NCBI GenBank assembly: GCA_025642075.2
Contig: JAODUO010001095.1
Span: 124,001 to 188,000, forward strand
Length of the DNA: 64,000 nucleotides
Source of the DNA: Ridgeia piscesae
Lineage: Eukaryota > Annelida > Polychaeta > Sabellida > Siboglinidae
Direction of reading: 5' to 3'
The notes under the pieces: generated by a model
Told to the model about the DNA's origin: nothing
The model's database searches: none
Seen by the model: only the letters and a program-made list of their open reading frames with translations
Position numbers and translations under genes: made by a program
Part shown: piece by piece, positions 48,622-57,985 of the stretch
Position numbering within the stretch: position 1 is the first letter of the stretch
Layout: each line of letters starts with the position of its first letter

Positions 48622-48806
48622 CTTGAGACAGACCCAACTGGGGGTTGCATTTGCAGAATCGCTGTGAGAACTTGTCAACTAGAGTGCTGAGGTAGTCGCT
48701 ACGTTCATTAGGAGGATGGGTCTCACGGAAGAAACATCGCAGGGCATTCGGCAGGAAATGATTGCGGAAGTTTTGCAGCTCAATGAGACGATCCAACACA
48801 TCTGGT
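48622..48806 (-). CDS. FBXO8: FBXO8, exon with first half of Sec7-like domain
   Basis: On the - strand the acceptor is TATGTCCTCAG and the donor GTAAGG. The first base completes an Arg codon. The peptide PDVLDRLIELQNFRNHFLPN, then ALRCFFRETHPPNERSDYL, LVDKFSQRFCKCNPQ and LGLSQ, aligns with human FBXO8 (VLDDLVTLHNFRNQFLPNALREFFRHIHAPEERGEYLETLITKFSHRFCACNP). In classical Sec7 exchange factors this position carries FRLPGEAQ with the catalytic Glu. Here, as in FBXO8 generally, the motif is changed (HPPNERS), although a Glu remains nearby. The exon is 185 nt and in phase on both sides. Confidence 0.96.
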
Positions 48807-49707
48807 CTGAGGACATACAAAGACCAACTGTTAGTGAACGTTACTGGGTAAGACAACATCAGTCTCTTTGTTATATATCTCCTCTTTCAATTTCATTTTG
48901 AATGTCTTGCATATTTCTGCATATTCATTGTTTATGATCACTGTTTTCTACCATTTCTCGTTGTTTCACCATCAGGGCTTGTGTTGGTGATATCCTGGAT
49001 TTTGACGATTTGTTGATTGCTAACCGCACTTTGTTGCATCATATCTGTGATGGTTTCGTTCAAAGTGTCAATGTCATATAGTTTTTGTAGTGTCTTGAAT
49101 TACTATCTTATTTCAAGTTAGAATTCCATCTTCTTTGATCTTATTTGTGTGGTACCTACTGTTGGTGGCATCTTATTCATCAACTGTTTTTGATTCAACC
49201 TCTACAACCCATCTAGTTTTGCTCATAACCAGTCTGTGGTCACTTCCAATGTTGACTTGGTTGATGACTTTATGTCTGTGCTTATGTCTGGCCTGTTTGT
49301 TAGGATGTAGTCAATTTTGCTCTTCGTTACACCATTTGAGTCATTCTTGCCACCTGTTTGTGTATTTGTATTATGTTCAGTTTGTAGTGCCTTGTTATGC
49401 ATAGAATAACTTCTATCCTTACTATATTGTCTTTCCATTTTGTATGAGAAAGCCTACTCCTGCTTGGCCGTTGTATGCCCTGGAACAGGTGACCGCTTTA
49501 TAAGGTGATGAAGCATTCCTCTTTTCTTCTCACTTCTGTGAACTCGATCAAAACCTGGTTTCCCTAAGTTCTTCTCCCAGTATATGTTCATCACTCAGTA
49601 GTATTCTGATGTTTTGTACATTGCCACTGGGGCCACGTCTTTGCAGTCCTTGATCACTGACTCTTTCAGTGCCACTGGGGACTGGGGGCCATGTCTTTGT
49701 AGTAATT
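48807..49707. other. FBXO8 intron; possible LINE fragment
   Basis: Sequence upstream of the acceptor. A + strand stretch near 49185-49320 (CTCATAACCAGTCTGTGGTC) faintly resembles LINE endonuclease-linker sequence in antisense, but it is too decayed to call. Confidence 0.3.
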
Positions 49708-49823
<116 letters not shown>

Positions 49824-50636
49824 CTGCCTGTCACATGTTAGCATTTTGCTACGTTGTACATATGAGCCCATGATTTATTTCTGGGACATGCTGAAACAAC
49901 ATAACGCAATTTTCAAACAGGTGAATGCCCTTTTTCCTCAAGTATTGCTGGGTAACTTGGATAGTACTACCAATAAAGTTAACTTTACTTTTATAGCACT
50001 TACATACCTCTTTTATTTATGGATCAAGTGTGTAAATATCAAGTAATCATATAAGTTTCAACTCAGCATTTTTGAGTACCATGTGGGGTAATATTAACGA
50101 TAACTTAAATATTTTTAAACTTAACAAAAAATTCTCAGACTTGGCTTCCTATCTAATATTGCATCATTTTAAGATCTGAACTATTATTTACCAGATACTT
50201 TCCTGTATACAACCATCATATTTGTGTGGTGGCATAGGAAAACCAGTCGGAAGTCGCTAGGCATATTTGCCCGTTGATTTTAGGTCACTCGGTCCATTCT
50301 GACATTTCACTACGATGTTTTTGCTAATATACTTATTTATAAGTTCACCAAGTAGTTTCATGATTATCTAAGTGTAAGTTGTCTATTTTCTTGTTTTTGT
50401 AACAGCGAAGTTCGTTCTACGTTGTAACATATAAAAATTAATCTCGCCCTATTTTGCGAATGCTTACAATGTAAGACAGAAGTTTCCATGTCCATGTGTG
50501 GTATACCATTCGAAAGCTATTTTCAGCACGCAGTTTCCTAGCAGCAGCGCGCATGAATACGTTGTGAGACATTTGAGTGCGCAGCAAAAGTTAATGGATT
50601 TTTACTTGGAATTCAAAAGTTGGATTTGAGTGGTTG
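49824..50636. other. FBXO8 intron, no feature seen
   Basis: Unique sequence up to the LINE 3' tail. Confidence 0.5.
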
Positions 50637-50809
50637 TGGTAGTTCGTTTAGATTTTAGTTTAGATTTTAGTTTTTCACTTTACTTTATTGTCCTTAAAAA
50701 GGATACATGATCACATCTAAAATATATGGGATGGTCTTCAACAAAATGCAAATGAATTTCCAGATGTATACACTACAAGAACAATTCAACCGGGTGACAT
50801 CAATACGAC

Positions 50810-52609
50810 TCATTTAGCATTCAACATTCTAATGGCCACCGGCACAAAACTCCTGCTATAGCGACATGTTTTACATTTTATACAACGGTATCTCCTTTGA
50901 GACGGAAGTACATGGAAGAACGTAGAGAGCGGGTGATCAGACTCAGTAGCGACAGCACGAGCTTTCTTCAAAATTGCATGGTCGATTATTTCGGTGAGCT
51001 TTGGTGTAGGTAAACCAATGATCTTGGCAGAAACATGTGAGATTTTCAGAAGCCTGTTACGGTTTTTCACAGAAAGAGCAAAGTAGTAACAAATGCTGCA
51101 GTAGGTTAAAAGAGGCTCAATTATGCTACGGTAAAGGCGTAGAAGAAGTAGTGGATCAACATAGAAAGCTCGTAACTTTCGAAGAACGTGCAGTCGCTGC
51201 TGAGACTTCTTTTGCACGGCTGTAACATGCTCTGTAAATGAAAAATTTTCATCTAATATAACACCGAGGTATTTGAATGAATCAACCTGTTCCACAGGTT
51301 CACCGTTGATGACAATAGGACTAATGACAGTTCTATTATGACGGAAGTCGATGCACATTTCTTTCGTTTTGGAAACATTCAGATGCAGAAAATTGTTACT
51401 GCACCAACTAGAGAAACGTACCACTGAAGAAAGATATGACTGGTATGAGGCAAAATCATTCAAAAGAGCGAGCATGGCTGTATCATCAGAAAACATCACA
51501 AATTGGGTAGATGAATCAACACTACGACAGTCATTTGTATACAATGTGTACAAAAATGGACTCAGAACACAACCCTGAGGCGCACCTGTGTTGCTAACAA
51601 GCACTGGTGACTTTATGTCACCCACTCGAACACACTGCGGGCGATTACTTAAGAAATTGAAAACCCAGTGAACAAGTGCGGCTGGAACTTCTAGTTTCTG
51701 TAGTTTATCAATCATGACATGCCTTTGTATTGTGTTAAATGCTGAACTGAAATCTATAAATAAGATTCGAGCATAGTTACCAGCTGTCTCCATGTGTTCA
51801 AATAGTTTGTGTAGAAGGCAAGCTATTGCATCGTCAGTGCCTCTTCTGGAACGGTAAGCGAATTGATATGGGTCCAGTTGAGATTGAACATGTGGGAGAA
51901 TGTGAGACAAAATCAGTCTTTCAAAACATTTCATGACGATGGACGTTAGGGCCACAGGTCTGAAGTGGTTTAACTCTGACGGTGATGACATTTTAGGGAC
52001 GGGTACCACTACAGACGTTTTCCAGATGGTTGGAATCACACCTATATCCACAGACTGTTTAAACAGTGGCTGAAATACCAGACCTAACTCAATTGCACAC
52101 TCTTTAAGTAAGCGGCCTGGAATGCCATCTGGACCAGGAGCTTTATTAGCCTTACACTTTTTGAATTGATTTGTGACATCCACGGTAGAAATGTCAATAT
52201 CACCTGGTACGGGTAAAGGGCCAGCAGCTAGGAGCGACTCACACTCAATAGAAAAATCATGGCTGTCAAATCTGTTATAAAACAAATTTAAGTCTGAAGC
52301 AAATTTCAATGGATCAGTAGTTGAAGGGACAGATAATCTGTCCAAACGACCTGACATCTTTTTCAAATGCGCAAAGGCCTGTTTAGTGTTCATGCAGCTA
52401 AACTCATTTTCAACCTTTTCACGATACCTTTGTTTTGCTTGCGAGATTTCTGTTTGTAGCTGTCTGTGTGCGTTTTTCATTGTGTGTATGTCCTTAGAGC
52501 GGTATGCGATTTGTTTTTTCTTAAGCGTGTTTTTTATATCAGACGTGATCCAAGGCTTTGAATTAGGATAAACAGTCACAGTTTTCATTGGAATGGTAGA
52601 GTCATGCAA
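50810..52609 (-). CDS. LINE reverse transcriptase (uninterrupted 599 codons)
   Basis: The protein copies element RNA into DNA at the nick made by the endonuclease. Visible motifs: a linker with KPWITSDIKN near the start, then APGPDGIPGRLLKEC (fingers), FRPVALTSIVMKCFERL, and IDFSSAFNTIQ around residue 285 (motif A Asp). Further on are NTGAPQGCVLSPFLYTLYTN, MFSDDTAM around residue 371 (catalytic Asp pair; Ser replaces the usual Ala of FADD), FKYLGVILDE and a C-terminal SRSFVPVAIRMLNAK. This half is open end to end. The element's 5' half is broken, so the start at 52609 is only the first Met after a frame break and the copy is probably not autonomous. Confidence 0.85.
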   Translation of the reverse strand: MHDSTIPMKTVTVYPNSKPWITSDIKNTLKKKQIAYRSKDIHTMKNAHRQLQTEISQAKQRYREKVENEFSCMNTKQAFAHLKKMSGRLDRLSVPSTTDPLKFASDLNLFYNRFDSHDFSIECESLLAAGPLPVPGDIDISTVDVTNQFKKCKANKAPGPDGIPGRLLKECAIELGLVFQPLFKQSVDIGVIPTIWKTSVVVPVPKMSSPSELNHFRPVALTSIVMKCFERLILSHILPHVQSQLDPYQFAYRSRRGTDDAIACLLHKLFEHMETAGNYARILFIDFSSAFNTIQRHVMIDKLQKLEVPAALVHWVFNFLSNRPQCVRVGDIKSPVLVSNTGAPQGCVLSPFLYTLYTNDCRSVDSSTQFVMFSDDTAMLALLNDFASYQSYLSSVVRFSSWCSNNFLHLNVSKTKEMCIDFRHNRTVISPIVINGEPVEQVDSFKYLGVILDENFSFTEHVTAVQKKSQQRLHVLRKLRAFYVDPLLLLRLYRSIIEPLLTYCSICYYFALSVKNRNRLLKISHVSAKIIGLPTPKLTEIIDHAILKKARAVATESDHPLSTFFHVLPSQRRYRCIKCKTCRYSRSFVPVAIRMLNAK

Positions 52610-53695
52610 AAGGTAATGTAGTCCGTAATGATAACATGTTCATTTAAGTTCACGGAATCAGGTGCAAACACCCCCAATCTGTGCAAGCCAGAGATCCCTG
52701 GAGCTGCATGGTGGATCCTGAGTCCATTGTCGAACCTTGACCTTGGTCGGCTTGACTCTCTTCAACAGTTGCGATAGCTGGGATGAGGTTGATGACATTG
52801 TGATCGGCACGACCGAGGGGGGTGAGCACGAGCGGAGTAAGCACTGGGAATATTCCCAAGCATAAATCTATTGTCTTGTTGTTCCTTGTTGGCACATGAA
52901 CATATTGATGTAAATGACGGTAACGCAGTATCAAGTCAGCTGTTAAAGTCGCCCATAACAAACACAGGAGCGTCCGGGTGCGTAAGAACATTGACTGCAT
53001 GTAAGAAGCTATTGTGTCGGCTTGGCGAACGTCTGCACCTGGGTGGAACATAAACACAACATAATACAATGTTGTTTCCCCGGAAATAGAACGGGCGAAC
53101 AGACAGCGTAACAATTCCAAGTTCGGTGAACAGAGTGTGGTGTGTATTTTAACGTTGGAACACCACCGATTAGTTTATGTAAATGCACAAATCCCCCTCC
53201 TCTCGTCTTGCCTGCAGTTCTTTGGTTCTGTCTGATACGGAACACAGTAAACCCGTCCAGAATGATGTCATCGTCTGGACGGGTAGAGTCCAGCCATGTC
53301 TCACAAAAGGCCATCACGCAGGCCTCTCGATAGATGTTGTCGTATCGGCACTTTGCGTGAAGCTCGTCAATTTTGTTGTACAACGACTGGACGTTTGCAA
53401 ATACAACAGATGGTAGGGGTGGTTTTGCTGGTCATCTACGAAGTCTGTTCTTTACACCACCACACCTACCTCGTTTGCGTTTCTTGGACGCATCTTGTGT
53501 GGTGTTGACAGTCGGCATCAGCGGCCGTGAAGACGGCGGATGTGGAGGCAGGCGTAGCCGAAGCAGTTCATTCCGCGTGTAAACGAACCCGCCATGTTGT
53601 TGGGTGTGGTCTTCGGGTCGAAGACCAGAACATAAGTCGCTCAAGAGCACGAACAAGCATAAAAATATATACAATACCTTTACCATTGAAGGCAT
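52610..53695 (-). pseudogene. LINE 5' part: N-terminal region and APE endonuclease, broken
   Basis: From 53695 the frame gives a hydrophobic start (VKVLYIFLCLFVLLSDL) and a basic stretch (KKRKRGRCGGVKNRLRR), then a TGA at 53432-53434. It resumes in the same frame with PPLPSVVFANVQSLYNKIDE and the endonuclease motif CETWLD. A frame break near 53060-53120 moves to HPGADVRQADTIASYMQSMF. The GDFN motif (near 52945-52960) lies in yet another frame, and RADHNVI is again in the second frame. The endonuclease therefore carries one nonsense and several frameshift changes. Confidence 0.75.
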
Positions 53696-53783
53696 GCTGC
53701 ACTAAAGAAGTCAATGTCGCATTAAGATTTGTAGAACGAGTTTGTAGATATGTAAATAAACATTAGAAAACAGCTGGAGATCA

Positions 53784-54161
53784 GTGAGTTGTGGTCTGTA
53801 CATATTTCTTAACTGCTTAATGTGTTATTGGAGCGGATTTCATTGGAAAACAGACTTCGAGGCAAATTTCATTTCATGTTTACGATCTTCAAAATACCAA
53901 GATGACGGCACCGATGGACCGAAGCCGAACGATATCGCTCATTGTCTAAACGCATTGGCGTTGATGAATATGCAGGATATTGCCAGCGCCAACATCATCA
54001 GTAAACTTGTGAATGATTACTTCATCACACGACCGATCAGCAACGATGACAGCGATTCTGACCTATCTGAATCGAGCGATGATGATTGTGACCCGAAAAT
54101 TAGGCCGAAATTGGACTTGGTCTTGAATGTAGAAGGGAACGGATCTGTCAATGGTGTTTAA
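53784..54161 (+). CDS. Acidic-tailed ORF, unknown, possible element-encoded fragment
   Basis: The open frame gives 125 codons with protein-like composition in its second half: DDGTDGPKPNDIAHCLNALA, MNMQDIASANIISKLVNDYF and a Ser/Asp-rich acidic tract (NDDSDSDLSESSDDDCD). It stops 50 bp before an AATAAA (54212-54217), as a terminal exon would. It lies just upstream of the LINE 5' end on the opposite strand. I do not recognise the family. It could be the last exon of a DNA-transposon gene or a retrocopy. The N-terminal third is less convincing. Confidence 0.35.
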   Translation: MSCGLYIFLNCLMCYWSGFHWKTDFEANFISCLRSSKYQDDGTDGPKPNDIAHCLNALALMNMQDIASANIISKLVNDYFITRPISNDDSDSDLSESSDDDCDPKIRPKLDLVLNVEGNGSVNGV

Positions 54162-54217
54162 TTTTTTTTAACTTTAAAAGTCCCCATCTGAAATGGATAA
54201 TGTTTTCAGTACAATAA

Positions 54218-54608
54218 AGTTAACAAACACAGCTACATTTGCCTCACAGGACTTTATAAGGTAATTGCAACTGTTTTTGTGTTATGCCATCGTAAAGTGA
54301 GGTTTTTATGTAAAAAATTAGCATCGACTTTGAAACAAAATTTTCTTCTTAAGTAATTTGTGATAGGTCACCTCTTTAAATTATTGTAACTTTGCTTCTA
54401 GTGGGAATATTTGAATACAGTAAACAGTACAGGATATGTAAATAGTATATCTTTCTATTTCTTAAATATAAATGCATTTGAATTTTTTGTCAATGTGACT
54501 GGTTTTCCTATGCCGCCACACATTTATATTTATTATTTACTCCTGTCAGAAAACTTGTCCAGCTATGATCATTTAGTTCTGATTTACTTTTTGTCTGTAG
54601 AGTCAATA
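54218..54608. other. FBXO8 intron, no feature seen
   Basis: AT-rich sequence between the acidic ORF and the next LINE relic. Confidence 0.45.
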
Positions 54609-54755
54609 CTAATGCTGGGACTATGGCTTTTCTGTGGGTGCGCCTAGTCTTTGGAATATGCTTCCTTCTAGTGTTAAATCAATTGAAAATATTGCTAAAT
54701 TCCACCGTCATTTAAAAACATACCTTTACAACATTGTCTTTTCACCATAGCTCCC
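54609..54755 (+). mobile_element. LINE ORF2 C-terminal relic
   Basis: The + strand frame reads YGFSVGAPSLWNMLPSSVKS, then IENIAKFHRHLKTYLYN before stop. This is the closing pattern of CR1/L2-type ORF2 (FSVAAPxLWNxLPxxIRxxxSxxxFKxxLKTYLF). Only the last ~45 codons are visible. Confidence 0.65.
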
Positions 54756-55084
54756 TAACGTATCAAGCAATCTGATGACAACTGGAATTGTTTATTGACT
54801 CTGATATCGATTAACCCTTTTATAATGATGTACCACTGAGCTTGGTTTCTAAGGATTTAGAAGCAATAGAAATTACCTAATTATTATTGTTTCTTTGACG
54901 GCCTTTTTCTCAAAAAACAAATTGGAAAAAGGATACCTCTGGGGGTAATAATGCAATCCAAATTAGGTTTTGAATATTGCATTCTGCATAATGTACTCTG
55001 TGACTGAACAGACACTTATTACAAATCATCAGTAGTTTGATTTTAGTTGCTTGTAATCTGCAAAGTGCTGCATTTTATGTAACT
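54756..55084. other. FBXO8 intron, no feature seen
   Basis: AT-rich sequence before the 26-bp array. An AAATTGGAAAAAGGATACCT stretch may be LINE 3' UTR. Confidence 0.35.
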
Positions 55085-56256
55085 CCTTCATCATAGCTCT
55101 ACATGTGGCTCCTTCATCATAGTTCTACATGTGGCTCCTTCACCATAGCTCTACGTGTGGCTCCTTCACCATAGCTCTACATGTGGCTCCTTCATCATAG
55201 TTCTACATGTGGCTCCTTCATCATAGCTCTACGTGTGGCTCCTTCATCATAGTTCTACATGTGGCTCCTTCATCATAGCTCTACATGTGGCTCCTTCACC
55301 ATAGCTCTACACGTGGCTCCTTCATCATAGCTCTACATGTGGCTCCTTCACCATAGCTCAACACGTGGCTCCTTCACCGTAGCTCTACATGTGGCTCCTT
55401 CACCATAGCTCTACATGTGGCTCCTTCACCATAGCTCTACCTGTGGCTCCTTCATCGTAGCTCTACATGTGGCTCCTTCACCATAGCTCTACCTGTGACT
55501 CCTTCATCGTAGCTCTACATGTGGCTCCTTCATCGTAGCTCTACATGTGGCTCCTTCATCGTAGCTCTACATGTGACTCCTTCATCGTAGCTCTACATGT
55601 GACTCCTTCATCGTAGCTCTACATGTGAATCCTTCATCGTAGCTCTACATGTGACTCCTTCATCGTAGCTCTACATGTGACTCCTTCATCGTAGCTCTAC
55701 ATGTGAATCCTTCATCGTAGCTCTACATGTGGCTCCTTCATCGTAGCTCTACATGTGGCTCCTTCATCGTAGCTCTACATGTGGCTCCTTCATCGTAGCT
55801 CTACATGTGGCTCCTTCATTGTAGCTCTACATGTGGCTCCTTCATCGCAGCTCTACATGTGGCTCCTTCATCATAGTTCTACATGTGGCTCCTTCATCAC
55901 AGCTCTACATGTGGCTCCTTCATCATAGTTCTACATGTGGCTCCTTCATCACAGCTCTACATGTGGCTCCTTCATCATAGTTCTACATGTGGCTCCTTCA
56001 TCATAGCTCTACATGTGGCTCCTTCATCACAGCTCTACATGTGGCTCCTTCATCGTAGCTCTACATGTGGCTCCTTCATCATAGCTCTACATGTGGCTCC
56101 TTCATCACAGCTCTACATGTGGCTCCTTCATCATAGCTCTACATGTGGCTCCTTCATCATAGCTCTACATGTGGCTCCTTCATCATAGCTCTACATGTGG
56201 CTCCTTCATCATAGCTCTACATGTGGCTCCTTCATCATAGCTCTACACGTGGCGGC
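55085..56256. repeat. 26-bp minisatellite, about 45 copies
   Basis: The unit is GTGGCTCCTTCATCATAGCT then CTACAT. Variant blocks are regional: CACCATAG early, CATCGTAG with GTGACTCC in the middle (about 55450-55800), and CATCATAG with CATCACAG late. It is in an FBXO8 intron, about 350 bp from the donor of exon 56720-56602, and not on the junction. Confidence 0.96.
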
Positions 56257-56601
56257 AAACCACAAATGAACATGTTGAGCTACCTGTGCTGTGACTAGTG
56301 GACACATGAGTGATGACACTGTACACAATCATTGTTATGCTGCCATCTAGTGCTAGCAATGTAATCCTACATTATAAAAATATCAATTTTGTATGGATTT
56401 AAACTAACTCCGCTGTTAACTCACACAAATCCATCATTTCACAATACCAACACCAAATTATGTTAATATCTCAGAAAGACTCAGATCATTGGAAACATTT
56501 TGTCTCTTCTTCAAAGATCAAGATTTATTTGGAAAAGTTCTGAGCTGGTGTAAATACGTGTTTTCAGTTGATTAAGGTTGGTGGGTGTGTGGACACACTA
56601 C
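56257..56601 (-). other. FBXO8 intron, donor-proximal part
   Basis: Starts on the - strand with donor GTAGTG at 56601. No other feature seen. Confidence 0.6.
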
Positions 56602-56720
56602 CTGTGGACAAGGAATTTCCGCATCTGTTTCCAGTCGATATCACGCGCGGTGTGCAGGAACAGGGCAATCTCCTCTGCCGAGTCCTCTACCAGGTGGCCC
56701 CTCAACAAGTACTCCAGACC
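56602..56720 (-). CDS. FBXO8: FBXO8, exon between F-box linker and Sec7-like domain
   Basis: On the - strand the acceptor is GTACTTTCAG and the donor GTAGTG. The peptide GLEYLLRGHLVEDSAEEIA, then LFLHTARDIDWKQMRKFLV and H, matches human FBXO8 (GVNYFMSKGILDDSPKEIAKFIFCTRTLNWKKLRIYLDE). The exon starts on a codon boundary and ends two bases into an Arg codon completed by exon 48806-48622. The first ~20 bases (GGTCTGGAGTACTTGTTG) are repeated in every unit of the array directly upstream. Splicing to the neighbouring copy would add 40 nt and shift the frame. Confidence 0.94.
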
Positions 56721-57180
56721 CTGAAAGTACATACAGTGCCATAAACAAGTACTGCAGACCCTGAAAGTACATACAGTGCCATAAACAAGTACTGCAGACC
56801 CTGAAAGTACACACAGTGCCATAAACAAGTACTCCAGACCCTGAAAGTACACACAGTGCCATCAACAAGTACTCCAGACCCTGAAAGTACACACAGTGCC
56901 ATCAACAAGTACTCCAGACCCTGAAAGTACATACAGTGCCATAAACAAGTACTGCAGACCCTGAAAGTACACACAGTGCCATAAACAAGTACTCCAGACC
57001 CTGAAAGTACACACAGTGCCATCAACAAGTACTCCAGACCCTGAAAGTACACACAGTGCCATCAACAAGTACTCCAGACCCTGAAAGAACACAGTGCCAT
57101 CAACAAGTACTCCAGACCCTGAACGTACACTCAGTACCATCAACAAGTACTCCAGACCCTGAAAGTACACTCAGTGCCAC
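56702..57180 (-). repeat. 40-bp minisatellite built from an FBXO8 3' splice junction, about 12 copies
   Basis: On the - strand each unit reads TGTGTACTTTCAG/GGTCTGGAGTACTTGTTG, then ATGGCACTG, with the slash at the junction used at 56721/56720. Variants are CTGCAGTAC for CTGGAGTAC, TTTATGG for TTGATGG, and TATGTAC for TGTGTAC. Every copy thus has a pyrimidine-AG acceptor plus about 18 exon-like bases. Units farthest from the exon (57080-57180) are the most diverged. Confidence 0.95.
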
Positions 57181-57209
57181 AACTGTCGACAGTAGAAAAT
57201 TGGCTAGGA

Positions 57210-57985
57210 TGAAGAAGGCAACTACTGACAATTGCACAATGGAATGTCAGGACTCTCCTTAACTGAGCTGACCGACCAGAAAGACGTACGGCACTAGTGG
57301 CAATGAAACTTGCCAAATACAACATCGACATCGCCGCCCTATGTGAAACAAGGTTCTCAGAGTCTGGTAGTCTCAACGAATTGGAATACTCTTTCTTCTG
57401 GAGTGGCAAACCCGAAGGAGAAAGAAGGGAGGCCGGAATGGGCTTTGCTATCAAAAAGGATATCGTCACAAAGCTGACAGAAAGCCATGGCCAGTAAATG
57501 ACAGAATCATGATGATGAGACTACCTGTGAGCAAAAACAACTTTGCTACAATTATCAGCATGTATGCTCCAACAATGACAAACCCAGATGAGTACAAGGA
57601 GGCCTTCTACAACCAGCTGGCAAGTGTGCTCAGTGGCATCCCTCGTACAGATAAGCTACTGCTGATAGGAGACTTTAATGCGAGGATAGGAAGAGAAAAT
57701 GACAAGTGACCCTTGGTCATGGGCAAGCATGGGATAGTGTCGAACACCATGTTCAAGCAAGATGAACGCAAGACCACCTGGATGCATCCTCGTTCCAGAC
57801 ACTGGCATATGATCGACTTCATCATCACGAGGTGTCTGGATAAGATGGACATCCACAGTACCCGAGCCATGCGTGGAGCTAACTGCTGGACCAATCACCA
57901 GATGCTGAGGTCAAAAGTGACTTTCAGCATACGACAAAAGCACAACAGGCAAGGAAGGGACAAGAAGCCGACCAAGCTCAACACT
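57210..57985 (+). pseudogene. RTE-like LINE endonuclease region, broken
   Basis: One frame reads TWNVRTLLN, a stop, then ADRPERRTALVAMKLAKYNI, DIAALCETRFSESGSL and EAGMGFAIKKDIV. A stop follows at about 57495. After it come MMMRLPVSKNNFATIISMYA and LLIGDFNARIGREND, and a further break precedes IDFIITRCLDKMDIHSTRAM. CETR, the MYAPT region and GDFNARIG are standard APE endonuclease motifs. The frame ends at KPTKLNT, where the foldback element inserted. Confidence 0.75.

Larger units (their letters stand above)
50637..53700 (-). mobile_element. Nearly full-length CR1/Rex1-like LINE
   Basis: Read on the - strand: an N-terminal ORF part from 53695, an APE-type endonuclease, a reverse transcriptase to 50810, then a 3' UTR. 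The UTR has a small hairpin (TCCTTTTTAAGGACAATAAA) and ends with two copies of the 12-mer AAAATCTAAACT at about 50640-50665. A short 3' microsatellite-like tail instead of poly(A) is typical of CR1/L2/Rex1 elements. RT motifs such as SSAFNTIQ and NTGAPQGCVLSP also point to that group. The element is inserted in an FBXO8 intron in the gene's own orientation. Target-site duplications were not found. Confidence 0.85.
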
